A stretch of 64,000 nucleotides of DNA from Gerris lacustris. Lineage: Eukaryota; Arthropoda; Insecta; Hemiptera; Gerridae. This document shows positions 46,621 to 59,526 of the stretch, piece after piece. Both the position numbers and the translations under genes were made by a program. Location: assembly GCA_951217055.1 (NCBI GenBank), contig OX578281.1, positions 29,575,101 through 29,639,100 on the forward strand, given 5' to 3'. The notes beneath the pieces were generated by a model. It made no database searches and had not been told where the DNA came from. It saw only the letters and a program-made list of their open reading frames with translations. How positions within the stretch are numbered: the first letter of the stretch is position 1; each line of letters opens with the position of its first letter.

Positions 46621-47828
46621 CATATACATAATATAACCGAGTATATTAGTGTAACGGGCCGATGATTGGTGATAGGTTGCTTGATAAATAAGTCACGTGA
46701 CGGTACATTTTGATTTTTAGATTTATTACGAATAACCTTAATTTGCAAAAAGAAATCACGTTTTACTTCTTTTTTCGTCAATAATTTACGTTAATTTAGT
46801 TATAAATTAAATGTTAGATTTCAAAAATTGAAGAGGACGTAATAGACGAGACATAATATACCAAATTAACCTACAGAGAGAAGCACTGATAGCATTTTCT
46901 TTTCGTCTTCATCTTCGTCTGACCAATCTAACTTTAAAACCTTTTTCAACTTTTGAATTATTCATACTAAGTAATAAAACTTATTTTTTTTGTCGAAGGA
47001 CATTGGCATTAATTTAGGGGGGGGGGGGAATTAATTGTATTTTTACATATGATAGATTTATTTATAAACGGTCACGCTAAATTGCAATAAGTATTTTATT
47101 CTTAAGATAAAGCCGGGCATTTTATGTTTAAATCTTTTAATAAATCATTTACTCGTTCCAAAGAATATTATTTGTTTACATATTTTTTTAAAAAAAAATG
47201 TGTCATTAGTATTCATTTTACAACCTTCCTTTTTTTTGTATTTCTAATCTTTTACTTTCAATTTCTGTCTTTACATTCATACGGAAGCTGCGTTGTTTTT
47301 TAAAAATATAAACAAAGGAGGCGTCCTCTTTAGATAAGACAAAGCATTAAGAAAAAAAAAATTGGGCCTGAATTTTTAAGGAGAAAGAAAATATTTTTTA
47401 TACGTATTCATACATATATGTATATATTTAAAGGTTTGTGTGTGAGTATATCCAAAGTTTGTGTAGTGATGTGTGAGTCTGTGTATATGCATAGTTTGTG
47501 TTATAGTAGTGTGTATAGTGATCTGTGTGTCTGTAACTGGTTGGCTGGCGCCTCCACAGATCTAAAGCATCTTCTGGTTTCGTCCATAAATCCTTCTTTT
47601 TTTTATTTTATCGTCTTCTTTTTTTGGATACCTTCGTAACTGAGTACATTTCTTCTTCTTTTTTCTTTCTCTTTCATCCCTGTCAGATCTCATAACCTAA
47701 ACTTTTTGGTAACCCTTCTTTCCGAAAGAAACAGATAAAATGAGATGAAAAGAACATTTGAAATGTACAACTTAAAAAAATAAATAAAAAGGAACTTAAA
47801 ATTAAAATAAGGTATGTATTAATAAAAT
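46621..47828. other. AT-rich region, nothing recognised
   Basis: A G run at about 47019-47029 and a TG/TATG-rich stretch at about 47430-47540. I see no coding exon. Confidence 0.35.
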
Positions 47829-48430
47829 AGACTGCCAATTGGTGTGGCACTTAGCTTCCTCGCATCCTATCCACGAACTTTATTGATTTTATGCTTTTAA
47901 AAGTCATTATTGTCAAATTGGTTTAATTGTTTCCCCCCCCCCCCCCCCTTTTTAAATCTGTCAAAATTGTTTAGATTTTTTACACGAATTAAAGTATCAA
48001 TTTAGCAAAAGTTAAAGAGCGTAGACTGTTCAAATTAATCTGTGGCCATCTGCGGGTTACTTTCGATAAACTATAAAAGTTTCATTCAAATCAGATAAGT
48101 AATTTTGATGCTATAGGTGTAAATAAATGTATGTTTGTGCGCACGTGGAAGAAAAACAAATTGGCGCAGAAGGTTGAAACTTATATGGGACCAACAATGG
48201 GCTAATTATGACCAACCACCCAAATTTCATAAAAATTGAACCTGTAGTTTTTAAGATATGTTGGTTCGCAAAAATTGAACGACAGACCGACAGACAGACA
48301 CGGAACCAAAAATGTTCCCTGATGTGTGAAACGGATTTCTGTCTTGGAATTTTTAAAATCGGAGACCTAAAAATTTTTCGTTCGTCGAAACGATCACATA
48401 GCTTCCGTTACCTTCGGTAAGCTTAGAAGC
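47829..48430 (+). repeat. Terminal-hairpin repeat family, full-length copy
   Basis: Best plus-strand example. It starts AGACTGCCAATTGGTGTGGC with ACTTAGCTTCCTCGC, passes through a C run (about 47933), the ATAGGTGTAAATAAATGTATG block, GACAGACAGACACGGAACC, and GTTCCCTGATGTGTGAAACG, and ends in the hairpin GCTTCCGTTACCTTCGGTAA-GC..GAAGC. The phrase CA(C/T)(A/T)TAGCTTCC occurs near both ends. There is no long TIR, poly-A tail or coding frame, so the class is unclear. Confidence 0.8.
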
Positions 48431-48960
48431 AAAAAATTATCATAAGTATTTTATAATGTAGGTATGTCTATTAGATTTCTCTTTTGATTATATCTTTTAA
48501 ATCTCTCTTTCTCTAATTATGTATATTTCTTTCAATTTTTTGTAATCCCATTCAATGTCAATATTTTTCTGTGAACCTATCTTTTTCATGTTCATTTATA
48601 CAGTGAGAAGTACATTAATGTGACATGTACATTACAGTCAGTTCATTAATGTGAGAAGTACAAATATTGATAAAGAGCTTACTAAAAAACGAGAAGATAG
48701 ATTGATTGGACATTAGATAGATAGACGTTTAATCGAAAACAAATAGTAAACAATAACCTTTTGAACACTTTGTACATGTGTTAAAAATAAATATACTAAA
48801 CTATAGATATTGTTGGATTTAAATTCAGCCTTATTATGAAAAAGTTATGTGCGAATTTGTCGTACCAATTTTTTCTCTCGTCATCTACACATCTATTTAT
48901 TTTTAACTTATCAGTTACTTATCTTTCTCTTTTTCACTTGCAATTTCTTATCTACATGTT

Positions 48961-49541
48961 GCTTCCGAGCTTACCGAAGGTAATGGAAGCTATGTGATCG
49001 TTCTGAAGAACGAAAAAATGTTTAGGTCTCCGATTTCAAAAATTCCAAGATATAAATCCGTTTCAGACATCAGGGAACATTTTTGGTTCCGTGTCTGTCT
49101 GTCGCTCTATTTTTGCGAACCATCATATCTTAAAAACTACACGTCCGATTTTAATGAAATTTGTATGTTAGGTCATAATTAGCCTATTATTGGTCGCATA
49201 TAAGTTTCAACCTTCTGCCCCAATTTTGTTTCTCTTCAACATGCGCACAAACATACATTTATTTACACCTACAGCTTCATAAATACTTATCTGATTTGTA
49301 TGAAACTTTTATAGTTTATCGAAAGTAACCCGCAGATAGCCCCAGATTAATTTGAACCGTCTGCGCTCTTTAACTTTTGCTAAATTGATACTTTAATTCA
49401 TGTAAAAAATCAAAACAATTTTGACAGATAAAAAAACGGGGGAACAAACAAATTAGACAATAATGGCTTGTAAAAGCATAAAATCAATTCAGTACGTAAT
49501 AGGATGCGAGGAAGCTATGTGCCACACCAATTGGCAGTCTA
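48961..49541 (-). repeat. Terminal-hairpin repeat family, full-length inverted copy
   Basis: Reverse complement of the family: it begins GCTTCCGAGCTTACCGAAGG and ends GCCACACCAATTGGCAGTCT. With the copy at 47829-48430 it forms a large inverted repeat around a ~530-bp spacer, the hairpin ends facing each other. Confidence 0.8.
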
Positions 49542-49925
49542 TTTTATTTTCCCTTTATCAGCTACCTGTCCTACTACCTATCTCCTTTTCTTTTATTAGC
49601 TTCCTATCTATATGTTTTCTCTCGTCATCTGCGCATCTATTTCTTTTTATCTTATCATCTACCTATGTTTCTTTATCACTTTCAAGCTTCCTATCTACAA
49701 TTATTTTTACTTATCAGTTACCTGTCTGTCTTTTCCCTCGACTGCTAACTCTCTATCCCTTGTACTCTTATATACTTTATTTTTATCTAATTTTATTTCT
49801 CTCGTCATCTACATAGCTATTAGCTATATATTTTTATCTTTTAATCTCGCTATATTTTCCTATCTATATATTTTCACTCCTCTGTCGCTTATCAGTTTTT
49901 TTCTATCTCATATACGTATTTTACA

Positions 49926-50132
49926 TAAAGAGAAAGTATTATGATGGCGCGAAAATTCGATGTTGAGATTTTAATTGATTTGCACGTTTTGAGGTTCCCT
50001 GAGTCCCTCAAAAAAGTTCAATAATGATTAAATGTAACCGCGAATACTTGAAACATCTAATAAATGGAAAACATTGGCCAATAATTATTCATAATGAGGA
50101 AGTTTATTGCAAGTTGTATCGGACAGATTTTT
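49926..50132 (+). repeat. Family B repeat fragment
   Basis: Shares AGAGAAAGTATTATGATGGC, GATTTGCACGTTTTGAGGTT and TAATAAATGGAAAACA with the copy at 14036. It lacks the tRNA-like part. Confidence 0.55.
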
Positions 50133-52316
50133 TTTTTTTTTTTTTCGCAGGCCACATACCTCCTTTTTTATCTCATTCTCTCTCTCTCGCACTACCCTTA
50201 TTTTATCCTTTTTTTTTCTTTTTTTAAAAAATAACAAATCAGGAGACTGTTTTGCATTTTTCGCTTATAAGGTTTTTTTTTATTGTTTAGCCGAGGAAAA
50301 ATATAGGTAATAAACGTTTGATGTAGCTATATATTTAGTATTAGGTTTGGCCGGTGGTTTAGAATTTTGAAGGTGGCGCCTGGAGGCTATTAGCCCCGTA
50401 GCTTCACACCCTGTCCTGTAGTCTCATGTCTGATTATATCTCATCCATCTTTGTTTTCATGTTTTTATTTTTTTTTCTCTTTTTTTCATCTCTCGGCTTG
50501 TTTCAGAGTTTAGTTTGAAGACTGGACCGTCTCCTTGTCGGTCCAAAGTCCAAGGAATCCGATGGTGTTTAGGATTAAATTTATTAGTTCCCTTGTAGCG
50601 AATTTTCTTCTCTTTTTCAAAAAAAACATAAATACGCCAAATGCTGCGATACACACGTACCTACTTTTTTTCTTAGCGTCCATTACAAAATCATTTAATG
50701 GAGGTTGATAAAAGTCCTTTAAATTTACTAAAAGACATTACCTACCTGTTATTATCTAAACCTTTTAATTGAAGCAACCTAATATTTTATTGATAGTGTA
50801 TAAAATGTAACAAGAAGTTCTCTGGCTGTATAAAAAGTTGATTTTATTTTTTCCGTTTATATATAGCCACAACTAAAAACTAACTAACTTCTTAGCACAA
50901 TAGCCCGTGAAGGGCCTAGGCCTGCCCAAGGGCTTATACAAGGCACTTCTTTAGATTGTTTCTCCTCTTATAAATAACACATAGGGGAGTAACAATCTAA
51001 AGAACAGCCAAAGACTTTTCATCACTCTTTTTTTTTTAAATAAAATTGATAATAAATTTAGTTCTACTCAATACTTTTTGATGAAACCCAGCCTTCAACA
51101 TGCGCAACATGTTTGCAAAAAAAAATCGATTTCGTTTAGCCAGGTTTGCGCCTATATAGTAGAACAGTGGTGACTGGCCACGTTTTTTTGATACTTTTTC
51201 ATTTCATAAATTCCGAAAACCGTATCCTACCTTAACTTTAATTATCTTAGAGAGATGAATAATACAATTTATAAACTAAACTATTAGTTTGTTGTTATAC
51301 TTCCGTATATAATACTATTAGATTATCACTACTATACTCCCTTATATGTTTAGATCTCCTAATCTGTGTAGCAATTTTTTATAGAAAAGTTACAAGTCAA
51401 AATTTGTCTCTAGTCTGTTATTTAGTCAAAGTAATTTATATTCCAAAAATACATAGGGGAGTAACAATGTAAAGAAGTACCAAGTCTTTCACTATGTCGG
51501 TTATTAATCTTTTTACATCAAAACAAATATGTTTTAAAACTAATATTTTCTTTCACATGATTTGTTTACGTTTGCACGGTTAATATCGTAATACGTAATA
51601 CCTATCCTCAGCAAAACCTAACCGTGAAAAAGGGCCAAGTTCCAGTCCCCCACCCAAAAAAGTCAGCCTATCAATGTAGTGATATCCTACATTGTGGCCA
51701 ACTTTACACCTTCTTTAGACCATAACTTCACTTCTATGTAGACTTGCTTCTAGCAAGTCTACTCTTTTATTTTTATTGCTAACATTGTTAACCGACGTAA
51801 CTCCTATGCAACTGCCCTTGATACTGATGTTTTATACCTCATTCAGAACTGGAGAACACATTCCGAATCTGAAGTATAAATTTTCCCTATTCGTAGAGTT
51901 TCCTCGGAAAATGCGTCTTGTCTAATACGCAGCAAATTCTCTTCTGTTCCAAAGAGTACCAAGCGTAATATGCTGAACAATCAGCCCCATCCCCTGCCAC
52001 CCGCTTTATCGTGAACGTCACTCATTGAGTTAGTATTCACCATGAGAAAGTACCACTAAATGTCGATTGTGACTTCTATTTTATAATGTTATGTGTTTAC
52101 ATTCAGTCTAGTGAACGTGCTAAATTATTTGTTTGGACTTTTTAACCACCCTCTGAAGTTAAACTTTTTATTTAACCAAATAAAGCGGCAATTTTTTAAA
52201 GTCATTAGTATCATTTTAACCTTAGAAGAAAATAGTCAACTTTAAAACTTCAGAAGGTTCGTCCAGGCTCAATTCCCCGTCTCTTAACCAGCTTTTACTC
52301 AAGTTTTATTTATGTA
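50133..52316. other. AT-rich region with a small palindrome
   Basis: A short inverted pair, CTTCTTTAGATTGTTTCTCC and GGGGAGTAACAATCTAAAGA, lies at about 50945-51004, and half of it recurs at about 51453-51475. Pyrimidine runs lie at about 50127-50225. I see no coding exon. Confidence 0.35.
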
Positions 52317-52690
52317 TTGCTTCCGATCTTACCGCAGGTATCAGAAGAATTTAATAATTCTGAAGAACAACAGTTTTGTTGTCTCCAAAATTTTAAAAAT
52401 TCCTAGACATAAATACGTTTCGAACATCAGTATAATCTCAACATTTTTTGCGAACTACACCTTCTTAAAATCTAGGTACTCGTCCGATTTTAATGAGATG
52501 TGGATGGCTCTTCATAATAAGACCATTATTGGTTCTATTGCAATATAATCCTTCTGCGCCTATTGCTTTCTATTCTTTTTCTATTCTATCTTTTTTTTTA
52601 TTGACCGATTTTAAAGAAATTTTTCACAGATGGTCTCGCATTAATTTCAACCTTCTTCACTCATTTAATTAATAAACATAAATGTGACCC
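52317..52690 (-). repeat. Terminal-hairpin repeat family, degenerate copy
   Basis: Starts GCTTCCGATCTTACCGCAGG and follows the family order with many changes (TCTCCAAAATTTTAAAAATT, TCCGATTTTAATGAGATG). Confidence 0.6.
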
Positions 52691-53651
52691 CATTGGGAAT
52701 CGAAAAAAAGTTTGGGAATTGAAACAATCACACATTTCAATTACTTGTTGAATTACGTTGTATTTTACTAATTTCATCATTCGTCCAATAATAGGGCATG
52801 GGCAAGTAATGTTCCTCACTAATTACCAGGCTATTTTTTTAATTCCAATAAATAGAATTTAAATAAACATTCCGTCAATTTAATTAACATAGACCTGCTG
52901 AGATAGTTCAAAGATTTGACAAATGTTGTCTGGAAGAAATGAGGCTAACCCTGAATTATAAACAAGACACATAATTACAACTTTCCTTAAATGCATTAAT
53001 TATACATTTACCAACCAAATTTTTCTTAAGTGTTCTATTATTAAATGTTTTTCCCCCCTTTTATTTTGGTTTTTTAGTATCTTTACATTACCATGTTATT
53101 TTTTTTTTTTAAAGTAGTCATGAGGCCTTTATTTAAATAATATTCTCAAAGACATAAATGTTTTTAAAGACCTGTTATTAATTGATCGTTCAATCTGTGA
53201 GACGGCAAAAAAATCAACTGGGTTAAAAATTCAAAATGAGTTTTTCTTTTTTTTTGTGGAAACAGAACCAGTTTTTTTTATCCTTTTGGAGCTTGGTTCG
53301 TAATTCCGGTAGCCCTAAATCGTTAAGAATATTTTTTAATCTTCCTTTTCTAAGCCTCTTCTCTTTGCCACGTATAATTATTCCGTTTAGTGACTTTAAG
53401 AACCCATTTAGTATATTTATTCTCAAATGTTAATATAACTGGAATTACTGTTTGGTTTCTTCCAAACTGAGATTTCTTGAAGATGTCGTATAGTTTAAGT
53501 AACGTATTATTAAACAAACTATTATGTAATTAACCTTTTTATTTTTTTCTGGTATTAACGGAACTTTTATATTTTTTCTCAGAGGGCAGCTTTTTCCATT
53601 GAAGGTATAAATGAATGAATCTCTCGACCTATTAATTTTTGTTTTAATGAT

Positions 53652-53682
<31 letters not shown>

Positions 53683-55916
53683 ACGACAGTAAATAAAAAA
53701 AATTATAATTGAAGAACCATTTTTAAGCCGATATTTATTTTTTTGTTGATTTCCGCTTTAACGGAACGTAGGTTTCAGTTTTTGTATCGTAAAACGTTTA
53801 TTTCATTGATAATATAATACATTTTGCATATGTATTAATTTATTTCAACATTTTTTTTTATTAGAAACGAGAAATCGTCAGAATTGGATAACATTTCTGA
53901 CTTAAAAAATTAGAACTTTTAACATTTTAAGATTTTTTAACTTACTGCATGAATCGCTTAATACGATTTGTTATAAAAATTCTAGGTTTTTACTGTACTT
54001 TTGGAATCGCAAACAAGTTAATAAGATATAACTAGTTTTAGCTTGGTTTCTAAGTAGATCGTATTTAATGTCTTCAGATTTTCGAAGAAGGTGGAAGATC
54101 AGATAAATCAGCCCTTCGCCTCTGAGAATCGAAATAACGGGGATCTCTTAGCTTTCGAATCCTCTCATCCAGAGGTATGGTTCGATTCCTAGAGGTAAAG
54201 TGGTTTTTTGCTGTCTCATGTAGATACTACATATTACATTAAAATTGTAATACATATTAAATGAATATACATTATTATGCTTTTGAGGTTTTGATGAATT
54301 AGTGCCTTGTATTGTTAGTTGGCCAAAAAAATATTTTAAAACTATTAGTCCAATTGTTTTATTTTTTTCAAACATAGTTTACCTCAATTTACTAGGCAAA
54401 TGCCAGGTTGGTCCCCTCTTAGGCCAGTCCAAAGACTCCCTATGGTGCCGATTGAAACACCTAAAAACAAACCTCACAAAAATTCTCATTTAAAAAAGAA
54501 AAAAAATAATGAAATACATATTCTGAAATTATCCCATACATCCTTCCAAAACTGTAATAAAAACCTCATTCCTTTACAAAATTTCAAAGCAATAAAGTCC
54601 CAAAATAACATTATGGCCGCAATGCACAATAATTTTGTAACTTATGATATTAAAGAACTTAATAAAAAAAATATATTGGCACGCACGCGCTTAGAACTAA
54701 ACTATTTAACAGATTTCAATTGAATTCAGAACACAAATGAAAATAAATTTCTTCGTGATAAATTTAAACTGTTGCCTCCTCAAAAACCATGAAAAACGTT
54801 TTCACAAAAACAGTTGCGACGGTTTTGCTTAAAACATTCTAACCATATAATTAAATAATAGATAAAAACGCAAAGTGTTAGAGTTCAGGTTCGATTCAGC
54901 GCCTGAAGGAGTCGTTTTTATGGAAAATAGAAATAAAATGTTCAATAATAATTAATTTAACTAATTTTTTTATTTCCCTTTTAAACCATAAAGCCTTATA
55001 AGTAACCCGGATACCTTGTTTATAAGTTATTTTACTTGTTTAATATCTATATAGGTCTGTGTCATGTGGTGGCTTGTCCTAGATTCGGGCAAGGCAAGAT
55101 AATCAGCAAGGCACCTACCTCAACTTTTTCCCCGATCGTCGATTTATATAGTCCAAAATTAGATTTATCGTGTTTGATCATTTTTTCTGTACAATATATA
55201 TATATTTATACTTTTATTTTCTTGTTATTATTATTTATTTATTCATTGATTAGATAATGGCTTTTGGATATTAGTAATCCTTAGCGATCCTGTTTGATTT
55301 CCGCATTCCACAATAATGCCATCACCATGAATGGAATCAGTTATGAGAGTATCTTCAATGTGTAAAATATTAGTGGGCATATGACGTTATGTCGTTGGAA
55401 TACAAATTCCTCGTGTTTTATTTAATGTTCGGTAAAATATGCTTGATTATTACTTATTACGTTAAAAGTGCAAAGAATTAGGTTTTACAAATGAGTTTTT
55501 CCTTACTCATTTATTTGGGTTTCAATGTACCTGATATAATTTTTCTGACATTTCCTTAATTCCAAAAGAAAAAATCTATCCGATACAATTCCCACAAACT
55601 TTCTCATATTACATAATTTTTTGCATTAATAAATTAATTTGTATTGACATTAATATTGACCGTGTGTGCTTATATCCTGGCCGCTTTAAATAGTCACTGT
55701 GGGAATTGTATCCTACAGTCTAACAACTTCTACTACATACGTTTTTATTTTTTTTGAAAAGTCCTTTCTAAGTTCTTTAGCTAGAAGTTTGCGTATGATA
55801 ATAATTTTATGCATAATTTTTATGCCATGAATTGGCGTCAAGGTATCATAATTATTATTGGATAATGTAAATGGCATTTAATTGTTATATTTGATTGTAA
55901 TAGATGCTCTTGAATT
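52691..55916. other. AT-rich region, nothing recognised
   Basis: A long T run lies at about 53658-53684. Several short open frames look like chance. I see no coding exon or bounded element. Confidence 0.35.
53658..53684. repeat. Poly-T run
   Basis: About 27 uninterrupted T. Confidence 0.85.
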
Positions 55917-56050
55917 ATTGCTTTCGAGCTTACTGCAGGTAACGGAAGCATTGTTATCGTTTTTGTGAATGAACATTTTTTTTGTCTCCGAATTGAAAAA
56001 ATCCAATACAGAAATCCGTTTCAGACATCAAGGAACATTTATTGACGGAA
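55917..56050 (-). repeat. Terminal-hairpin repeat family, short copy
   Basis: Begins GCTTTCGAGCTTACTGCAGG then TAACGGAAGC, and continues through AGAAATCCGTTTCAGACATC to about 56043. Confidence 0.6.
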
Positions 56051-56390
56051 GCTATGTGATTGATAAACTATTTTTGTATTTCTCCTCTTTGAAATGCTTG
56101 ATATGTTTTGTTGGCTAATCTGTAGTGCTCGATACAGTCGAGAATCGCTTGGCAGCACAATTTCGCTTGATTCACTCAAGAGATCAGGTATATCCCTTTG
56201 TCAAAACAGTTCATTTTTAAGATTTATACATTTGAAAGTTTATATCTATATAATTAATACATATTGGAGGTGATATCCCTTTGTCTAAATAGTGCATTCG
56301 AGTGAGGCCCCCCCCCCCAATTTTCTAACCTCTTTTCCTAAGGTGGCTTGATAACTGCAGTTTCACTGTTTAGTTTTATCTTGCTTGTAA

Positions 56391-56394
<4 letters not shown>

Positions 56395-56438
<44 letters not shown>
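56395..56438. repeat. Poly-T run
   Basis: About 44 uninterrupted T, the longest homopolymer in the window. Confidence 0.9.
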
Positions 56439-56441
<3 letters not shown>

Positions 56442-56639
56442 ATATCATTCTTATTATAAATGGTTATTTTATTCAATTAGCGTTGGATTTTCGTTACCTC
56501 CCTTTTTGATCCAATTATTAAAGAATAAGAAAAGCAATATATGTAAATTGAAAATAAGGTTTTTGAATTGAGAATACAATTTGTAAAATTGATTTGGTCG
56601 TTTTTAAATTGTTCAATTCTGTTGGACGATGATGTCATT

Positions 56640-56894
56640 TCGTATTTGGTATCCCTCTTGACTCTGTTTGAAGTGGCTTGCGATGACGCGAGAGCCTTCT
56701 CCTAAGTGAATCTGATGGTTTTCTCACCTCATGGTTTTCCTGGCGTCTGGACACTGGACGGCTCCTTTAAGGCTCGGAGCGTTTATAGGTAATCTAATCC
56801 CGTCGGACGAGATGGTAGAAGCAGACAGTGCTCTGGCGACACCCATGGAACCTTGAGGCGGATGTTAAGGCGGGGCGGGAACCTGTAGTGTTTT
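56640..56894. other. GC-richer island, unidentified
   Basis: Noticeably richer in G and C than its surroundings, with phrases such as TGGCGTCTGGACACTGGACG and AAGGCGGGGCGGGA. The latter recurs inverted near 63357. It may be a repeat fragment. I see no continuous coding frame. Confidence 0.35.
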
Positions 56895-57169
56895 CGTAGT
56901 TAACAAATAGGGCCTCTATTTTAAGAGATAGAGAGCTGATTTTTTTTTCAAAAGATTCACAACTAAATCCCAAAGGGCGGCTAGTTTTTAGATTTTTTAT
57001 ATTTGGTTTATTTTAGCCCTAAAAAAGCTCTAAAAGTCAAAAATTGTATTTTCATGAACGAAATTCAAAATTCTAAAAACTAGCCGCCCTTAAGAAGCAT
57101 TAGTAGATGCCAAATATGTAAAAATTATTTTAAAATAATTAAATTTGGAGGCTGCATTTGTTAACTACG
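56895..57169. repeat. MITE with two nested inverted-repeat pairs
   Basis: Ends CGTAGTTAACAAATAGGGCC and GCATTTGTTAACTACG are inverted. Inside, GGGCGGCTAGTTTTTAGA and CTAAAAACTAGCCGCCCTT form a second inverted pair. At 275 bp it has no coding capacity. No clear target duplication was found. Confidence 0.65.
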
Positions 57170-57374
57170 ATTTGACGGGACAAGGCCGTCCGCTACTGAA
57201 CCTGGTGGAATTTTAATGTACTAGTGAATTAGGTTCTATTCAGATTGAGGAAAGGAATGAAAGGTGGAGTGTCATGTGTACCGAGTCCCGGGTACTCCCA
57301 CCCTGGCTGCCTCTAGTTCTAACCCTCTTCCTTATCTCTTACTTATACCAACACAACTTATACACTTTAATGAA

Positions 57375-57760
57375 CTAGTATAATGTCTTCGATTTCAAAA
57401 ATTACAAGACAAAAATCCGTTTCAGATATCAGTTAACTTTTTCGGTCCCTCTGTCTGCATCCATTTTTTTTTAACTAACATAATTCAAAAACTGCTTATC
57501 TATTTATAATAAAATATATTATAATGGCAGTTCATAATTAGCCATTGTTGGTCCCATTTAAACTTCTACTTCTGCCCCTATTTCTTTCTCTTCCACAGTG
57601 TTCAAAAATACGTTTATTTACACTTATATCTTCAAAATAATGTTCTGATTTTCAAGAAATTTGGATGGTTTACAGTTTACAGTAGTCCTAAGATAGCTCA
57701 AGATTAATTTCAACCACCTGTACCTGTGCTCATTAAATATTGCTAAATTATACCTATAAT
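57375..57760 (-). repeat. Terminal-hairpin repeat family, internal copy
   Basis: Contains AAAAATCCGTTTCAGATATC, ATAATTAGCCATTGTTGGTC and CACTTATATCTTCAAAA in family order. The hairpin end is missing. Confidence 0.6.
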
Positions 57761-57875
57761 AAAACCAAATTATTTAATAAATTAACCGCTAATATATAAC
57801 AATAATCGCTTTCTATAGTGGGCTATATTGGTACTCTCACTACAATTTTGGCAGATTTATAATAAAAAAACCGTT

Positions 57876-58375
57876 CCGCGCCAACTCAAACAAACTTTAA
57901 GAGTTAATAATTACATAGTCTAGTGTTCACTATTTATTAGTTTTCGTAGGTACATTTAATTATTTTAGACTATTTACCATACAAATAACTTCTCCTCGGC
58001 GGGAAATCGAACCCGGCCTCTTTCCGTCCCAGTGTAAAGCTATTTTCTCAGGAACTAGATTTTCCCGGGAGAACGGCTTATATATTTAGATTCGTATTTA
58101 AATAGACTACATTTTATAATTTTATAATCAAAATCCTCGGAACTGTTTTCGAGAAATGATTTCTTTTTACTTTTTTTTGAGTTTTTGGAGGTAGTGCCCC
58201 AAACAGTTTTTGGAACTAAAATTAATTTCACAATTTCGCCTGGGGGTAAGAGTTTTTTGAACATGTATGCCAAATTTCGTCAAAATTGGCCCAGTAGTTT
58301 AACCTCAGGGGACCTCAAAACGTGTAAATCACACATCGCGCCATGAAAATATTTTTTCTTTATACGAGAAAGTAA
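57876..58375 (-). repeat. Family B repeat with tRNA-like B box
   Basis: Longest family B copy. It starts near CGCGCCAACTCAAACAAACT. On the minus strand it has a T-arm-like CGGGTTCGATTTCCCGC (about 57998-58015), then AGCTATTTTCTCAGGAACTA, and it ends with CGCGCCAT...TTTCTTTATACGAGAAAGTA. Confidence 0.6.
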
Positions 58376-58536
58376 AAAAAGAAAATTTAAATAAATTAGA
58401 CTATAATGAATTGTAAAAGTATAAAATCATTAGAGATTGGCAAATTACTGATTGGCAGACAATTTTTCTTTACACTAGTTTGGCCAATCAATTATGTATT
58501 CATTTTACTATAAACCTGACAAGATAACAAATTTTT

Positions 58537-58990
58537 CTTTCGAGCTTACAGCTTACCTAAGACAATGTAAGTTATGTGATGTTTAATGTTTCCGATTTTA
58601 AAACTTCTAAAACAGAAATCCGTTTCAGACATCAGGGAACATTTTTGGTTTAGTGCTTGTCGTTCGCCCATTTTTTGCGAGCCAACTTATTTCAAAAACT
58701 GCTTATCCGATTTAATGAATTTAGATGGTATCTAGTATTTAGAATTCAGATAGAATTAGTCATTGACATTGTTGGTCATTGTTTGTCATTGTTGGTCCCA
58801 TATAAGTTTCAAACTTCTGCTCTCATTAGTTTCTCTTCCACATGCACGTAAACATACATTTATTTACACCTATATCTTCAAAAATACATCTGATTAAAAT
58901 GAATTATAAATATTTTGTCGAAAGTAGCCCTCAGAAAGCCCCAGATTAATTTAAAACGACTCTGCTCTTTAAATTTTGCAAGTTAAAAAA
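58537..58990 (-). repeat. Terminal-hairpin repeat family copy
   Basis: Starts CTTTCGAGCTTACAGCTTAC and continues through AGACATCAGGGAACATTTTT, CCCATATAAGTTTCAAACTT and AGCCCCAGATTAATTTAAAA. Confidence 0.65.
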
Positions 58991-59233
58991 GCAAGGTTAT
59001 GATAATTTCTTCATATAATTATATTTTTGCTTTTGCCAACACCAAAATCTACAAATAATTTAAAATTATAGTTCACGTTAATGCTTTTAATTTTTATTAC
59101 AAATAATATACAAAAACAACTAAAAATTGTAAAAAAAAAAATTTGTATGAAATTGTTTGGGCATAATTACAATATTTGAAATTTTTTCACCATCACTACT
59201 GTAACAAAATCATTATAGACCAATAAAAAGTCT

Positions 59234-59520
59234 TTTTAGGGTTTTATTGGTAAAACAAAAAAAGAAACCCTTATGGTTACGTTCCTGTGTCTGTCTGTCC
59301 GCCTGTCGCTCTGTACGGTTCCAATAACTTGTGAATCAAAAGAGATAAAAGCATGAAACTTTCCAGTTTTAAAGATCGTTTTGACGCGCACACAAAAAAA
59401 AAATACAGCGAACTGAAAATTATTAGGTGTACAAATTCAAAATGGTGGATAATTGACGTCACGCGAGTGGGGTATCAAATGAAAGGTATTGAAGAGTATA
59501 GATTACTACTTTTCATAAAG
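59234..59520 (+). repeat. Truncated relative of the 1.1-kb TIR element
   Basis: TTTTTAGGGTTTTATTGG, CCCTTATGG, TCTGTCTGTCCGCCTGTCGC and GGGTATCAAATGAAAGGTAT occur in the same order as in the element at 61263. The right end was not found. Confidence 0.45.
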
Positions 59521-59526
59521 CAACAA

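Noticed and set aside
48994..49182. Open frame reading FRSPISKIPR... repeated at several sites
   Set aside because: It is the translation of the terminal-hairpin repeat; other copies have frameshifts and stops.
49463..49944. Two overlapping hydrophobic open frames of 110-117 aa
   Set aside because: They arise from a pyrimidine-rich stretch plus the end of a repeat copy; low complexity, no recognisable protein.
54400..54723. 107-aa open frame rich in N, K and L
   Set aside because: AT-rich composition, no recognisable motif, no splice or start context.
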